From the NCBI GenBank assembly GCA_937906775.1, contig CALCUD010000020.1, forward strand, positions 1 to 42,321: a stretch of DNA of 42,321 nucleotides. The letters are read 5' to 3'. Source of the DNA: an uncultured Clostridia bacterium. Lineage in GTDB: Bacteria > Bacillota > Clostridia > Christensenellales > Aristaeellaceae. This document shows positions 1-10,178 of the stretch, piece by piece. The translations under genes were made by a program, and so were the position numbers. Within the stretch, counting starts at the first letter, position 1. Each line of letters opens with the position of its first letter. The notes beneath the pieces are model-generated. The model saw only the letters and a program-made list of their open reading frames with translations. It was not told where the DNA came from and ran no database searches.

Positions 1-975
<975 letters not shown>

Positions 976-1076
976 CGCGAGATCGAAGAGATCAATTGAA
1001 GAACAGGTCAGTCCTGAATCAAGAAATCTTTGCTGTGCGGTTGTCAGGGTGCGGGAAGTGAATAAAGATCACCATT

Positions 1077-1192
<116 letters not shown>

Positions 1193-1203
1193 TTCCAATA
1201 AAG

Positions 1204-1229
1204 CCTGTCACCTGTGTGACAGGTTTTTC
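1204..1229 (+). terminator. Intrinsic terminator of the rRNA operon
   Basis: Perfect 8-bp stem CCTGTCAC / GTGACAGG around a CTGT loop (1204-1223), followed by TTTTTCT. It sits 11 nt after the 5S 3' end. Confidence 0.9.
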
Positions 1230-1306
1230 TGTATTGTTTTGATTTACGGTATATCGGTTCCGGCAAATATCGTGTATACTGGAAAGAGGAAGGAAGGTGA
1301 CGCGCG

Positions 1307-2389
1307 GTGAAACGGGAGCAAAATAAATATATCTTTATCCCGGACACGAAAAAAAGCCGCAGGGCGCATCATTTCCTTCGCAATACGGTGATCGTTCTGA
1401 TTCTGATTGCGATGGCCTTTACGATCACCAACGCGATCGTGTCCCGCCAGATCCGGATCCGGGATCAGTGGCTGACGGTTCTGAACCTGCCCGGGGATCT
1501 GGAAGAGTATTCTATCTTACATATCAGTGATCTTCACGGCGCCGAGTTCGGCGAAGGGCAGAAGGCGATCGCCAACGAGTTGGCGAAACGGCGTTATTCC
1601 TGCGTCATCATGACGGGGGATATGCTGGGGGATGACGGAGACATCCGGCCGCTGCTGGATCTGATTGCCCTGATGCCGTCTGAAACACCGAAATACTTTG
1701 TTCCCGGCGATGCGGAAGGCAGCGTTGTGGACGCTTCGGCACACGGGAGTCTGTCAGTCTATACGGACTGGGCTGTAACCCTGCAGAATGCCGGAGTGAC
1801 CATTCTGGACAGGCCGATGAGCGAGACCCGCGGAAAGGGAACCATCCGCTTTGTGCCCGAGGACCTGTATTCACTTGATCTGGACGCCATGGACGCCGTG
1901 TACAGCGAACAGCTGAAGGCACTTCGTGACCGGGCGACGGATCTGAACGCGGATGACGCGGCGCGGATGCGTGTTCTGGAATATGAAGAAGAACGGATCG
2001 ATGCGGTCCGCCAGGCGCGGAAAGAATTCAAGGCTGAGGATATTCAGATTGTTGTGACTCATACGCCGCTGACCGAAGACTATGTCCGGGAGCTTGTATC
2101 CTGGTCCGGAAAGGAAGATTATTTCTCTCTCCGGTACGCGAGCCTGATCCTGGCCGGCCACTACAATGGCGGCCAGTGGCGGATCCCGGGGATCGGTGCG
2201 ATCTATGTGCCTGAGCTTGGATGGTTCCCCGGGGACCGGGAAGTCCGCGGCCTCAGCTATCCGGGCGGGATCCCGCAGCATATCAGCCCCGGACTGGGCT
2301 CCGATCCGCATTATGAGAAACAACCCGGCCGGGTCTATAACCCGCCGGAGATCACTCTGATCACGCTGACAAGGAACGCTGTACAGTAG
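1307..2389 (+). CDS. Membrane-anchored metallophosphoesterase
   Basis: 360 aa, GTG start with an AGGAAGG-type SD a few bases upstream. One transmembrane segment at about residues 27-44 (type II anchor) puts the catalytic domain outside the cell. Calcineurin-like phosphoesterase motifs are visible in order: D-x-H as SDLHG (about 74-78), GD at about 104-105, a VTHTP histidine block near 252, and a final GHYNGGQ near 284. This matches the YkuE/YpbG-like group of metal-dependent phosphoesterases. The natural substrate cannot be told; lipid-linked or nucleotide pyrophosphates are known for relatives. A charged helical insert at roughly 185-245 is unusual and may be lineage-specific. It is the first gene after the rRNA operon and ends with TAG. 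A possible -10 TATACT lies at 1275-1280 but has no good -35. Confidence 0.85.
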   Translation: MKREQNKYIFIPDTKKSRRAHHFLRNTVIVLILIAMAFTITNAIVSRQIRIRDQWLTVLNLPGDLEEYSILHISDLHGAEFGEGQKAIANELAKRRYSCVIMTGDMLGDDGDIRPLLDLIALMPSETPKYFVPGDAEGSVVDASAHGSLSVYTDWAVTLQNAGVTILDRPMSETRGKGTIRFVPEDLYSLDLDAMDAVYSEQLKALRDRATDLNADDAARMRVLEYEEERIDAVRQARKEFKAEDIQIVVTHTPLTEDYVRELVSWSGKEDYFSLRYASLILAGHYNGGQWRIPGIGAIYVPELGWFPGDREVRGLSYPGGIPQHISPGLGSDPHYEKQPGRVYNPPEITLITLTRNAVQ

Positions 2390-2488
2390 AACGTAATCCT
2401 TTTTGCCTCATCCGGCCCTTCGAACGGACTTCCCCCCGGGATGACGGCTTTCAGATCCTTACGCGGAAGCCTTCCGGAGGCATTGATC

Positions 2489-3877
2489 ATGTTCCTGAAA
2501 AAAAGAGAAGGTTCCGCGAAATCCCATGAGATCCTGATGACGGAAGGACCGCTTCTGCCGAAGATCACCCGGTATACGGTTCCGCTTGTTCTGACCGGAA
2601 TTCTTCAGCTGCTGTACAATGCCGCGGATGTGATCGTGGTCGGCAATTTTGCCGGCCATGAGGCGCTGGCTGCGGTTTCTTCCACCGGTTCGCTGATCAA
2701 TCTGCTGGTGAACGTGTTCATGGGCCTGAGCGTGGGCGCGGGCGTTGTCATATCGCACAGCTTCGGTGCCGGCGATACGGAAAGGATGCGCAAGGCGGAA
2801 CATACGGCGATGACGCTGGCACTCTTCATGGGAATCGGGGTGGGGATCTTTGGATTCATTCTGGCGCGTCCGCTTCTGGAGATGATGGATTCTCCGGCGG
2901 ATGTGATCGACGGAGCCAGCCTTTACGTCCGGATCTACTTTCTCGGGATGCCCGCGAACATGCTGTACAATTTTGGCGCGGCGACGCTCCGGGCCGTCGG
3001 AGATACGAAACGTCCCCTGTATTATCTGACTGTTTCCGGTCTGGTGAATGTAGTATTGAATCTAATCCTGGTGATCTGTTTTCACATGGATGTGGCGGGT
3101 GTCGCCATCGCCACGGTGGCAAGTCAGGTCATCAGCATGGTACTGGTACTGGCTTGTCTGATCCGGTCGCACACTTCGATCCGGTTGAAGATCAGCGAAT
3201 GCCGGATAGACAGCCGAAGCCTCGGGGAAATCGCGCGCGTCGGTCTGCCTGCGGGACTTCAGGGAAGTCTGTTTTCGATTTCCAATGTCCTGATCCAGTC
3301 TTCGGTGAATTCCTTCGGGTCTTCGCTGATCGTTGCCGGGAACGGGGTAGCCAGCAATATTGAGGGATTCGTTTATACGGCTATGAACGCGCTCTATCAG
3401 GCGGATATGACCTTTGCCAGCCAGAATTACGGCGCCGGAAAGCATGACCGCGTCCGGAAAACGCTGGCTTGCTGTCAGGGACTCGTATTTTCCGTCGGGC
3501 TGGGACTCGGTCTGCTGGTCCTGCTGTTCGGGAGACCGCTGATGAGTCTGTATAATTCCGATCCGGAGGTCATCCGGTACGGGCTTATCCGGATGGGGAT
3601 CATTCTCCCGACATATTTTCTGTGCGGGATGATGGATGTGATGGTAGGACAGCTCCGCGGGATCGGCTATTCCATCATGCCGATGATCGTTTCACTGACC
3701 GGAGCCTGTCTGTTCCGGATCGTCTGGATTCTGACGGTGTTCCGGGCAGGACCGTCCCTGCAGATCCTGTATATGTCCTATCCGATCTCCTGGGCGCTGA
3801 CGGCCGGGATCCATTTCCTGACCTATATGACGGTGGCCCGGAAAAAGCTGAGGGGACCGGTCCCTTCCGCGCAGTGA
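2489..3877 (+). CDS. MATE family efflux transporter (first copy)
   Basis: 462 aa from the ATG at 2489, which has GGAGG at 2476-2480 eight bases upstream; the frame is open further upstream (to 2441) but without an SD. About twelve hydrophobic segments in two halves. The early motif PLVLTGILQLLYNAADVIVVGNFAGHEA is split here as PLVLTGILQLLYNAADVI and VVGNFAG, and is typical of MATE/MatE proteins; the second half repeats the pattern (QADMTFASQNYGAG). MATE proteins exchange Na+ or H+ for cationic drugs or metabolites. Length is normal for the family. Only distantly similar to the second MATE at 15795, so not a recent duplication. Substrate unknown. Confidence 0.9.
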   Translation: MFLKKREGSAKSHEILMTEGPLLPKITRYTVPLVLTGILQLLYNAADVIVVGNFAGHEALAAVSSTGSLINLLVNVFMGLSVGAGVVISHSFGAGDTERMRKAEHTAMTLALFMGIGVGIFGFILARPLLEMMDSPADVIDGASLYVRIYFLGMPANMLYNFGAATLRAVGDTKRPLYYLTVSGLVNVVLNLILVICFHMDVAGVAIATVASQVISMVLVLACLIRSHTSIRLKISECRIDSRSLGEIARVGLPAGLQGSLFSISNVLIQSSVNSFGSSLIVAGNGVASNIEGFVYTAMNALYQADMTFASQNYGAGKHDRVRKTLACCQGLVFSVGLGLGLLVLLFGRPLMSLYNSDPEVIRYGLIRMGIILPTYFLCGMMDVMVGQLRGIGYSIMPMIVSLTGACLFRIVWILTVFRAGPSLQILYMSYPISWALTAGIHFLTYMTVARKKLRGPVPSAQ

Positions 3878-3924
3878 ACACGGTCGGACCGTGAAATCTG
3901 ACAACGGAAAAAAGGAGACACGCC

Positions 3925-4428
3925 ATGGACAATGCGCTGACAGAAGCCCGGGAGATGCTGCGGGATGTTACGCCGCTGAAGACGGATTGCGGCCGGGTCT
4001 GCGGGGCGGCCTGCTGCTCATCCATGGAGGGGGAGGAAACAGGAATGCTTCTGTTCCCAGGCGAAGAAGAAAGGTATGAAGGCAGAGCGGGCTGGCGCGT
4101 GATCCCGTCGGAGACGGGACGGCTGGTGATCTGCCCGGGGACCTGCGACCGGGAGGACCGTCCGCTGTCCTGCCGGATCTTTCCGTTGCTGCCTGTGCTT
4201 CGAAACGGCGGGATCCGTGCAGTGACGGATCTGCGGGCGAAAGCGGTCTGTCCGCTGGCACGCCAGGGGAGATCCGCAATGGATCCGGATTTTACCGAAG
4301 CGGTTGTCCGCGTGGGGGAATGCCTTTCACGCTCGAAAACACAGCGCCTGTTTCTGGAGAAACTGACAGAGATCCAGGAGGAATGGGAAACGGTCAGAAA
4401 ACAGCTGGGAGGGGACGGATATGTTTGA
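3925..4428 (+). CDS. Cysteine-rich putative metal-chelating protein (YkgJ-like)
   Basis: 167 aa, ATG with AAAGGAG seven bases upstream. Cysteines come in clusters: CGRVCGAACC at residues 22-31, CPGTCDREDRPLSCRIFP in the middle, and CPL further on. This spacing, with the SCRIFP block, resembles the YkgJ/UPF0153 zinc- or iron-chelating cluster family. No signal peptide or TM segment, so cytoplasmic. Its last 8 bases overlap the start of the methyltransferase gene, so the two are probably co-translated. Function unknown; a direct role with the methyltransferase is only an inference from the overlap. Confidence 0.7.
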   Translation: MDNALTEAREMLRDVTPLKTDCGRVCGAACCSSMEGEETGMLLFPGEEERYEGRAGWRVIPSETGRLVICPGTCDREDRPLSCRIFPLLPVLRNGGIRAVTDLRAKAVCPLARQGRSAMDPDFTEAVVRVGECLSRSKTQRLFLEKLTEIQEEWETVRKQLGGDGYV

Positions 4429-5635
4429 ACAGACCACTTCGAACCGTGAGATCTTCGGCAATGGGGAGAATCTGCTGCTGTGCGGCAATGTGTTGAATCT
4501 TCCGGAAGAACTGAAGGCGCTGAAGGGGAAAGTTCAGTGCGTCTATACAGATCCTCCTTTCATGACCGGAGAGCGCTTCCGCCGCCGCAGACCGTACGGC
4601 GAGAAGGGATGGCGCGAAGGATCGCCGTCCGTGACGCTGACCGCTTACGAGGACCGGTACACGGATGAAAAGAGCTATCTGCGTCTGCTTCGCCGGATCG
4701 TCGGCGTTGCTCATGAGCTGCTGTCGGAAACCGGCGTGTTTTATCTGCATCTGGACTGGCGGATGGCCGCGCAGGCAAGGATCATGTGCGACAAGGTTTT
4801 CGGAAAGACCCGGTTTTTGAATGAAATCATCTGGAGCTATGAAAGCGGCGGCCGCGCGAAGAAATATTTTTCCCGGAAACACGATGTGATCCTGCTGTAT
4901 GCCCGCGGAAAAGACTACCGGTTTGATCTGACCCGCGTCCCGCTGGACCGGGGATCGAACCGGAAAAATCACATGACCCGCGGAACGGATGAACAGGGAC
5001 GGATGTTCTCCAGTATTGTGTCCCACGGGAAGGAATACCGGTATTATGATGACGAGCCGGTCTATCCCGGCGATGTATGGACCGATATCGGGCATTTGCA
5101 GCAGCGTGATCCCGAGCGGACCGGCTACGCGACGCAGAAGCCGGAGAAGCTGCTGGAGCGGCTGCTGCTTCCTGTTACGGATCCGGGGGACTGGGTCGTG
5201 GATCTGTGCTGCGGCAGCGGGACAACGCTTGCGGCGGCGGAGAAGCTTGGCTGCAGATATGCCGGTCTCGATGTGAATCCTGAGGCGCTGACGCTTGCAC
5301 TGGGACGGCTGAAGGCCGATGATCTGACGCTTGTATCGGCTTCCTCCCGGAAGAAGGCGGCGCTGGATGCAAGCCTGGAATACGGGCGTCTGACGCTGAC
5401 CGGGCTGGAGGATCCGGAAGGCCTTTTTCCGAAAGCGGAAACGCCGCTGGACGGTCTGGAATCATGGGAGACCGGAACGCTGGAGGACGGGATCTTCCGG
5501 GCGGAGAACAGGTTCAGCCGTTCCTTCCGCTATCCCGCCCTGACGGTATCTCTGAAACAGGAGACCGGGGAAGGCTTTGCGATCATGACGACAGACGCGG
5601 CCGGAGTCCGGCGGGTGTATTGCCGGAAAGATTAA
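4421..5635 (+). CDS. Site-specific DNA methyltransferase, beta class (orphan)
   Basis: 404 aa. Motif IV TDPPF (about 43-47) comes before motif I DLCCGSGTT (about 260), the order of beta-class amino methyltransferases (N6-adenine or N4-cytosine; Mod/RsrI type). DPPF rather than SPPF or DPPY at motif IV leaves the target base open, adenine being more usual. ATQKPEKLLERLL before motif I is motif X. About 100 C-terminal residues after the catalytic fold match nothing I recognise and could hold part of target recognition. No endonuclease gene is adjacent, so it is a solitary methyltransferase. It overlaps the Cys-rich gene upstream and is followed by the recA promoter. Confidence 0.85.
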   Translation: MFEQTTSNREIFGNGENLLLCGNVLNLPEELKALKGKVQCVYTDPPFMTGERFRRRRPYGEKGWREGSPSVTLTAYEDRYTDEKSYLRLLRRIVGVAHELLSETGVFYLHLDWRMAAQARIMCDKVFGKTRFLNEIIWSYESGGRAKKYFSRKHDVILLYARGKDYRFDLTRVPLDRGSNRKNHMTRGTDEQGRMFSSIVSHGKEYRYYDDEPVYPGDVWTDIGHLQQRDPERTGYATQKPEKLLERLLLPVTDPGDWVVDLCCGSGTTLAAAEKLGCRYAGLDVNPEALTLALGRLKADDLTLVSASSRKKAALDASLEYGRLTLTGLEDPEGLFPKAETPLDGLESWETGTLEDGIFRAENRFSRSFRYPALTVSLKQETGEGFAIMTTDAAGVRRVYCRKD

Positions 5636-5674
5636 AGAAATTTGTTCAAAAGTTAAAAAATTTGCGTTTCCGTC

Positions 5675-5703
5675 TTGCAATTTCATTTCTTTGGTGATAC
5701 GAT
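5675..5703 (+). promoter_or_regulatory. recA promoter, extended -10
   Basis: TTGCAA at 5675-5680, 17-nt spacer, TACGAT at 5698-5703 with TG at 5695-5696 one base before it (extended -10). It lies 64 nt before the recA start. No convincing LexA box (GAAC-N4-GTTC type) overlaps it. Confidence 0.7.
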
Positions 5704-5766
5704 GATGCCGAAAGAAAAGGATGCCGCGAGGCATAAGACGCGAACAAAGCTGAAAGGATGAATATC

Positions 5767-6906
5767 ATGGCAACAAGAAAATCTGCAAAAGCCGAAAAAG
5801 CGCCCGAGTCTGAAAACAATCTTCACGCGGAAAAGCTCAAAGCGCTGGAGCACGCGCTGGCCGATCTCGACAAACAATACGGTAAAGGCGCCGTGATCAG
5901 GATGGGCAGCGACGCGGTGGAGCGGAATATTGCTGTCATCCCGACCGGCTGTCTCACGCTGGACGCCGCTCTCGGCGTCGGCGGGATCCCCCGGGGCCGC
6001 ATTGTTGAGATCTACGGTCCTGAATCCTCCGGTAAGACGACGGTCGCCCTTCATATCGTCGCCGAAGCGCAGAAGGCCGGCGGGATCGCCGCCTTCGTCG
6101 ACGCGGAACACGCGCTGGATCCCGCCTATGCCAAAAAGCTCGGGGTCGATATCGATGAGCTTTACGTATCCCAGCCCGATACGGGGGAGCAGGCGCTCGA
6201 AATAACCGAAGCGCTGGTCCGCAGCGGCGCACTCGACGTCGTGGTGATCGACTCCGTGGCCGCGCTGGTTCCCAAGGCTGAGATCGACGGGGAAATGGGC
6301 GATTCCTTTGTGGGCCTGCAGGCCCGTCTGATGAGTCAGGCGCTCCGCAAGCTCACCGGCGTCATCAACAAAACGGGCTGCGTTGCTGTGTTTATCAACC
6401 AGCTGCGTGAAAAAGTCGGCGTCATGTACGGCAACCCGGAGACGACTCCCGGCGGCCGCGCGTTGAAATTCTATTCCTCCGTTCGCCTGGATGTCCGTCG
6501 CGCCGACCAGTTGAAAAACGGCGCCGAGGTCATCGGCAACCGTACAAAGGTCAAAGTCGTCAAAAACAAGGTTGCCCCGCCTTTCAAGGTCGCGGAGTTT
6601 GACATCATCTACGGCGAAGGCATCAGCACAGAAGGAACGCTCCTGGATCTGGCTGTCGAACGCGACATCATCCATAAGAGCGGCGCATTCTTCTCCTACG
6701 GCGATCTTCGTCTGGCTCAGGGCCGCGACAATGCCCGGATGTACCTGAAAAACCATCCGGAGCTCACCGCCGAGATCGATCAGCGCCTCCGGGCCGAGCT
6801 CTTCGCGCCCAAAGCGGTGACGGAGGAGGAACAGTCCGCCATTTCTGCGCAGGCTGCGGAGGAAGAGGACGATCTTGCCCTGTTGGATGAGGATCTTGAC
6901 AACTGA
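5767..6906 (+). CDS. recA: Recombinase RecA
   Basis: 379 aa from ATG 5767, which has AAAGG ending nine bases upstream; an in-frame ATG at 5758 abuts the SD and is unlikely to be used. Walker A GPESSGKT at about 84-91, followed by the FVDAEHALDP and VVIDSVAALVP (Walker B) blocks, the L1/L2 loop region with MSQALRKLTG and NQLREKVGVMYGNPETTPGG, and the acidic C-terminal tail EEEDDLALLDEDLD. RecA forms ATP-dependent filaments on single-stranded DNA, drives homologous recombination and triggers LexA self-cleavage. It has its own promoter and terminator, and no recX is adjacent. Codon choice is richer in C-ending codons than the preceding genes, as expected for high expression. Confidence 0.99.
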   Translation: MATRKSAKAEKAPESENNLHAEKLKALEHALADLDKQYGKGAVIRMGSDAVERNIAVIPTGCLTLDAALGVGGIPRGRIVEIYGPESSGKTTVALHIVAEAQKAGGIAAFVDAEHALDPAYAKKLGVDIDELYVSQPDTGEQALEITEALVRSGALDVVVIDSVAALVPKAEIDGEMGDSFVGLQARLMSQALRKLTGVINKTGCVAVFINQLREKVGVMYGNPETTPGGRALKFYSSVRLDVRRADQLKNGAEVIGNRTKVKVVKNKVAPPFKVAEFDIIYGEGISTEGTLLDLAVERDIIHKSGAFFSYGDLRLAQGRDNARMYLKNHPELTAEIDQRLRAELFAPKAVTEEEQSAISAQAAEEEDDLALLDEDLDN

Positions 6907-6920
6907 TCATATCAATATGA

Positions 6921-6947
6921 AAAACTCCCGCTTGCCGGGAGTTTTTT
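6921..6947. terminator. Bidirectional terminator between recA and ecfT
   Basis: Stem ACTCCCG / CGGGAGT with a CTTGC loop, flanked by AAAAA on the left and TTTTTT on the right, so it can end transcripts on both strands. It separates the convergent recA and ECF operons. Confidence 0.88.
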
Positions 6948-6968
6948 CATATCCTTTGACGGTTTGGA

Positions 6969-7811
6969 TCAGCCGGTGATCCAGGAGGGAGCCCAGAACC
7001 GGTTCCCGTCCCAGAACGTGATCACAAGGCTCAGGATCAGCAGGAGCGCGCCGATTCCGAGTGCGATGAAATCATTCCGACGGAAGGGTTCCCGGACATA
7101 CCAGGTCCGTTTTTTCATCTTTCCGAAGCTTCGCAGTTCCATAGCGTTGGAGATGACCTCGATCCGGTTCAGGCTGGAAAGGATCAGCGGCAGCAGGATA
7201 CTGACGGAATTCTTCAGACGTTTCAGAAGCTTTTCGCTTTTGCCGAGCTCGATACCGCGGGCCTGCTGCGCCTGGCTGATGTTGTGGTAATCCCGCTGAA
7301 TATCCGGGATATACCGCAATGCGATCGCCACGGCATAACCGATCCTGTAGCTGACACCGATCCGGTTCAGACTGGCGGCGAATTCGCTGGGATTGGTTGC
7401 GGAAATGAACAGGATCGCGACGGGCAGCGCCACCACGTATTTCAGAGAGATATTGAACAGATAGAAAAGCTGTTCCCGGGTAATATCGTATCTCCAGAAA
7501 AGACGGAACAGCACATGACGCGTTCCGTAGATGGCGGTACCCTGATCCGGATTGAAGATAAAGATGAAGAAATTGTTCAGCAGAAGGAAAACCAGCATGA
7601 AAATCAGAATTCCTTTGACTTCGCGAATCCGGATCCGGCTCATCCGGAAGGCGATCAGGCTGACGGCCAGCAGTCCGAGCAGGACGCGCGTGTCATAGGT
7701 GATCATGCTGGCAAAGGTAAAGAGAAGAAAGAACGCAAGCTTTGTCGCGCCCGAAAGGCGGTGGATCACGCTGCTGCGGGGGATATAATTCAAAACGGTT
7801 TTCGCAGGCAT
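6969..7811 (-). CDS. ecfT: ECF transporter transmembrane component EcfT
   Basis: 280 aa with several hydrophobic segments. Carries the two coupling-helix signatures that contact the ATPases: AQQARGIE and AMELRSFG (the A-R-G motifs). EcfT links ATP hydrolysis to the toppling of the substrate-binding S component in the cytoplasmic membrane. Last gene of the operon; its start codon shares a base with the stop of the EcfAA gene (7811), so they are translationally coupled, and the transcript ends at the terminator 6921-6947. Confidence 0.93.
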   Translation of the reverse strand: MPAKTVLNYIPRSSVIHRLSGATKLAFFLLFTFASMITYDTRVLLGLLAVSLIAFRMSRIRIREVKGILIFMLVFLLLNNFFIFIFNPDQGTAIYGTRHVLFRLFWRYDITREQLFYLFNISLKYVVALPVAILFISATNPSEFAASLNRIGVSYRIGYAVAIALRYIPDIQRDYHNISQAQQARGIELGKSEKLLKRLKNSVSILLPLILSSLNRIEVISNAMELRSFGKMKKRTWYVREPFRRNDFIALGIGALLLILSLVITFWDGNRFWAPSWITG

Positions 7812-9517
7812 CAGGAACGCACCTCCCGGTCATAGCGGACGAAACATTCCGTGAATCGGACAGGATCTTCCACGCCGCATTTTTCCGCCAGCGTGAACAG
7901 ACTGGTCTGCTTCAGCGCGGCGTGTTCTGTCAGCGCGGCGTTGCAGAGGACTTCCGCGGAACCTGTATCCGCCACCAGTTTTCCGTCGGTGATGACGATG
8001 GCTCTCGGCGTGTATTCCAGCATCAGGTGCATATCATGAGTGATCAGGATCACGGTGACACCCTGACTGTTCAGCTCCCGCAGAAATTCCATGATCTCTG
8101 TGTAGTGGCGGAAATCCTGACCGGCGGTAGGTTCGTCCAGAATGATCACTTTCGGCCCCATGACAAGGACCGAGGCCACGGTGACGCGTTTCTTCTGGCC
8201 GAAGGACAGGGCGGACACCGGCCAGTTCCGGAAGGGATAAAGCCCGCAGATCCGCAGTGCGTCATCCGTCCGTTTTGCGATCTCTTCCTCGCTGAGGCCC
8301 AGATTCCGGATGCCGAGGGATACTTCGTCCCGGATCATGGGCTTGGAGATCATCTGGTTGGGATTCTGCATGACATAGCCGATCAGGGGGGCTCGCTGCC
8401 GGATGGTATCTTTTGTGATATCGCGTCCGTCCAGCAGAATACTTCCGGCGTTCGGACTTTCAAAACCGCAGATCAGCTTGGCCAGCGTGGATTTTCCGGC
8501 CCCGTTTTTTCCGACGATGCTGATCATTTCCCCCTTCCGGACGGAGAAGGAAATATCCGTTACGGTGTTTTGATCCTGCGTATATCCGAAGGACAGTCCT
8601 CTGATCTCCAGCAATACGGGAGAGCCATTCGGTTCAGCCGGCTTTGCGGATGCCTCAAACCAGTTCCTGACCCCGGCGCGATGTTGTTCATTCAGGATCA
8701 GACTGTCCGGATGCGCGGGCCGCATTTCCGGCGAGATCCGGATCCCGGCATACCGCAGGGCTGTGCAGTACAGCGGCTCGCGGATCCCGTTTTCCGCCAG
8801 CAGGGATCCGGAAAGCAGGATGTCGGGATCCGTGTCCGCGACGATCTGCCCTTCCGCGACCAGAACGATCCGGTCCACATGCCGCCACAGAACATCCTCC
8901 AACCGGTGTTCGATAATGACGACGGTACAGTTCTCCCTTTGGCAGATCTCATCGATCAGTTCGATCGCCTGTTTTCCCGTGGCAGGGTCCAGATTGGCGA
9001 GCGGCTCGTCAAAGAGAAGGATCGGAGTGTGATCCACCATGACCCCCGCCAGGCTGACACGCTGTTTCTGACCGCCGGACAATTCGTGCGGCGCCATGCG
9101 CAGGAGCGATTCAACATCGACCAGCTGGGCTGTTTCGGCTACGGTTTCCTTCATCCGGTCCTGCGGGACGCAGTTGTTCTCCAGACTGAAGGCGATATCC
9201 TCGCCCACGGTGAGGCCGATGAACTGCCCGTCCGGGTCCTGAAGAACGGTCCCGACATGAGTGGACATTTCGAAGATGCCGGCTTTCGGAGCGTCGACGC
9301 CGTCCACGGTCAGGCTGCCGGTGACCTTTCCCGGATAGCTGGCCGGAATCAGGCCGTTGATGCAGTTTCCGAGCGTGCTTTTTCCGCTGCCGGACGGGCC
9401 GACGATCAGTACCTTCTGCCCGGGCAGGATGTCGAGGTTGATGTGTTCCAGCGTCGGACGTTTCTGTGCGTCGTATTGGAAGGAGAAATCCCTGAAGGAG
9501 ATGATCGGGGTTTGCAT
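7811..9517 (-). CDS. Fused double ATPase of an ECF transporter (EcfA-EcfA)
   Basis: 568 aa with two complete ABC ATPase domains. First: Walker A GPSGSGKST (about 39-47), Q-loop LQDPDGQF, signature LSGGQKQR, Walker B ILLFDEP. Second: Walker A GKNGAGKST, Q-loop MQNPNQM, signature LSFGQKKR, Walker B VIILDEP. The two halves are joined by a linker of about 50 residues. Most ECF systems use separate EcfA1 and EcfA2; fused forms (YkoD-like) usually belong to dedicated, group I-like modules that serve one S component. That fits the S gene directly upstream. ATG start with AAAGGAG seven bases before it. Confidence 0.93.
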   Translation of the reverse strand: MQTPIISFRDFSFQYDAQKRPTLEHINLDILPGQKVLIVGPSGSGKSTLGNCINGLIPASYPGKVTGSLTVDGVDAPKAGIFEMSTHVGTVLQDPDGQFIGLTVGEDIAFSLENNCVPQDRMKETVAETAQLVDVESLLRMAPHELSGGQKQRVSLAGVMVDHTPILLFDEPLANLDPATGKQAIELIDEICQRENCTVVIIEHRLEDVLWRHVDRIVLVAEGQIVADTDPDILLSGSLLAENGIREPLYCTALRYAGIRISPEMRPAHPDSLILNEQHRAGVRNWFEASAKPAEPNGSPVLLEIRGLSFGYTQDQNTVTDISFSVRKGEMISIVGKNGAGKSTLAKLICGFESPNAGSILLDGRDITKDTIRQRAPLIGYVMQNPNQMISKPMIRDEVSLGIRNLGLSEEEIAKRTDDALRICGLYPFRNWPVSALSFGQKKRVTVASVLVMGPKVIILDEPTAGQDFRHYTEIMEFLRELNSQGVTVILITHDMHLMLEYTPRAIVITDGKLVADTGSAEVLCNAALTEHAALKQTSLFTLAEKCGVEDPVRFTECFVRYDREVRS

Positions 9518-9582
9518 GGCGTGACTCCTTTACAAAAAGGAACCGGGAGCGGGAACACCCGCCCCCGGTCAGCTTTATGCGA

Positions 9583-10131
9583 TTATTCTTTGTCCAGGCT
9601 GCCCTGTTTGGCAACGGTCTTGTTGTAGGCGATGGCTAGCAGCGTGCCGACAACGGCCGTGGTCAGGAAGTTCGCGGCGGCGGCGACGGCACCCTGTACG
9701 AAGACCTTGTCAGAAGGTTCGGCATAAATCAGGATGTCGAGTACGGGCGCAATGACGATCCAGGCGATGGCATGCGCGACCAGTGCGGTCAGGATGAAGG
9801 TAACGATCTGCCTCTTGCCGAAGTTGCCTTTCATAATGCCCAGCTGCTTCCAGAGGATGCCGCTGATGACGCCGGTAATGGCGGAAGCGATGACCCAGCT
9901 CCACCACGGGCTTCCGCCCCAGCTGAGGTCGATCAGCGTGTGTCCGATGAAACCGATCAGTCCGCCCGCGATGGGGCCGAACATACCGGCCAGCAGACCG
10001 AGTACGGCATACTGCAGGCTGATGTTGGTGTTCGGAACGCCGCTGGGAATGGCGACAAAACGGCCGAGTACAAAGAACAGCGCGGCTCCGATTCCGATGG
10101 CTACCACAGTTTTGACAGGAAACTTCTTCAT
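9583..10131 (-). CDS. ECF transporter S component, UPF0397-like
   Basis: 182 aa from ATG 10131 (GGGAGGG seven to eight bases upstream; the frame is open to 10149). Strongly hydrophobic with about five to six membrane segments. The block NTNISLQYAVLGLLAGMFGP and GGLIGFIGHTLIDLSWGGSPWW match my memory of the UPF0397 family of ECF substrate-binding proteins. The S component binds the small substrate from outside and works with EcfAA and EcfT encoded downstream. The substrate of this family is unsettled in annotation; the SAM hydrolase-like gene 47 nt upstream in the same operon suggests a purine nucleoside or methionine-related compound, which is inference. Confidence 0.82.
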   Translation of the reverse strand: MKKFPVKTVVAIGIGAALFFVLGRFVAIPSGVPNTNISLQYAVLGLLAGMFGPIAGGLIGFIGHTLIDLSWGGSPWWSWVIASAITGVISGILWKQLGIMKGNFGKRQIVTFILTALVAHAIAWIVIAPVLDILIYAEPSDKVFVQGAVAAAANFLTTAVVGTLLAIAYNKTVAKQGSLDKE

Positions 10132-10178
10132 GGATGAACCCTCCCTCATATATATCCGTCAGCCTCAGGCTGCAGGAT

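Noticed and set aside
4421..5635. Full restriction-modification system
   Set aside because: No endonuclease gene lies within several kilobases on either side.
5638..5703. LexA-type operator at recA
   Set aside because: GAAATTTGTTC is close to, but does not match, the GAAC-N4-GTTC spacing; not called.
7742..9628. Long open frame on the plus strand opposite the EcfAA gene
   Set aside because: Shadow of the ATPase gene; composition and repeats follow the opposite codons, no start signal and no recognised domain.
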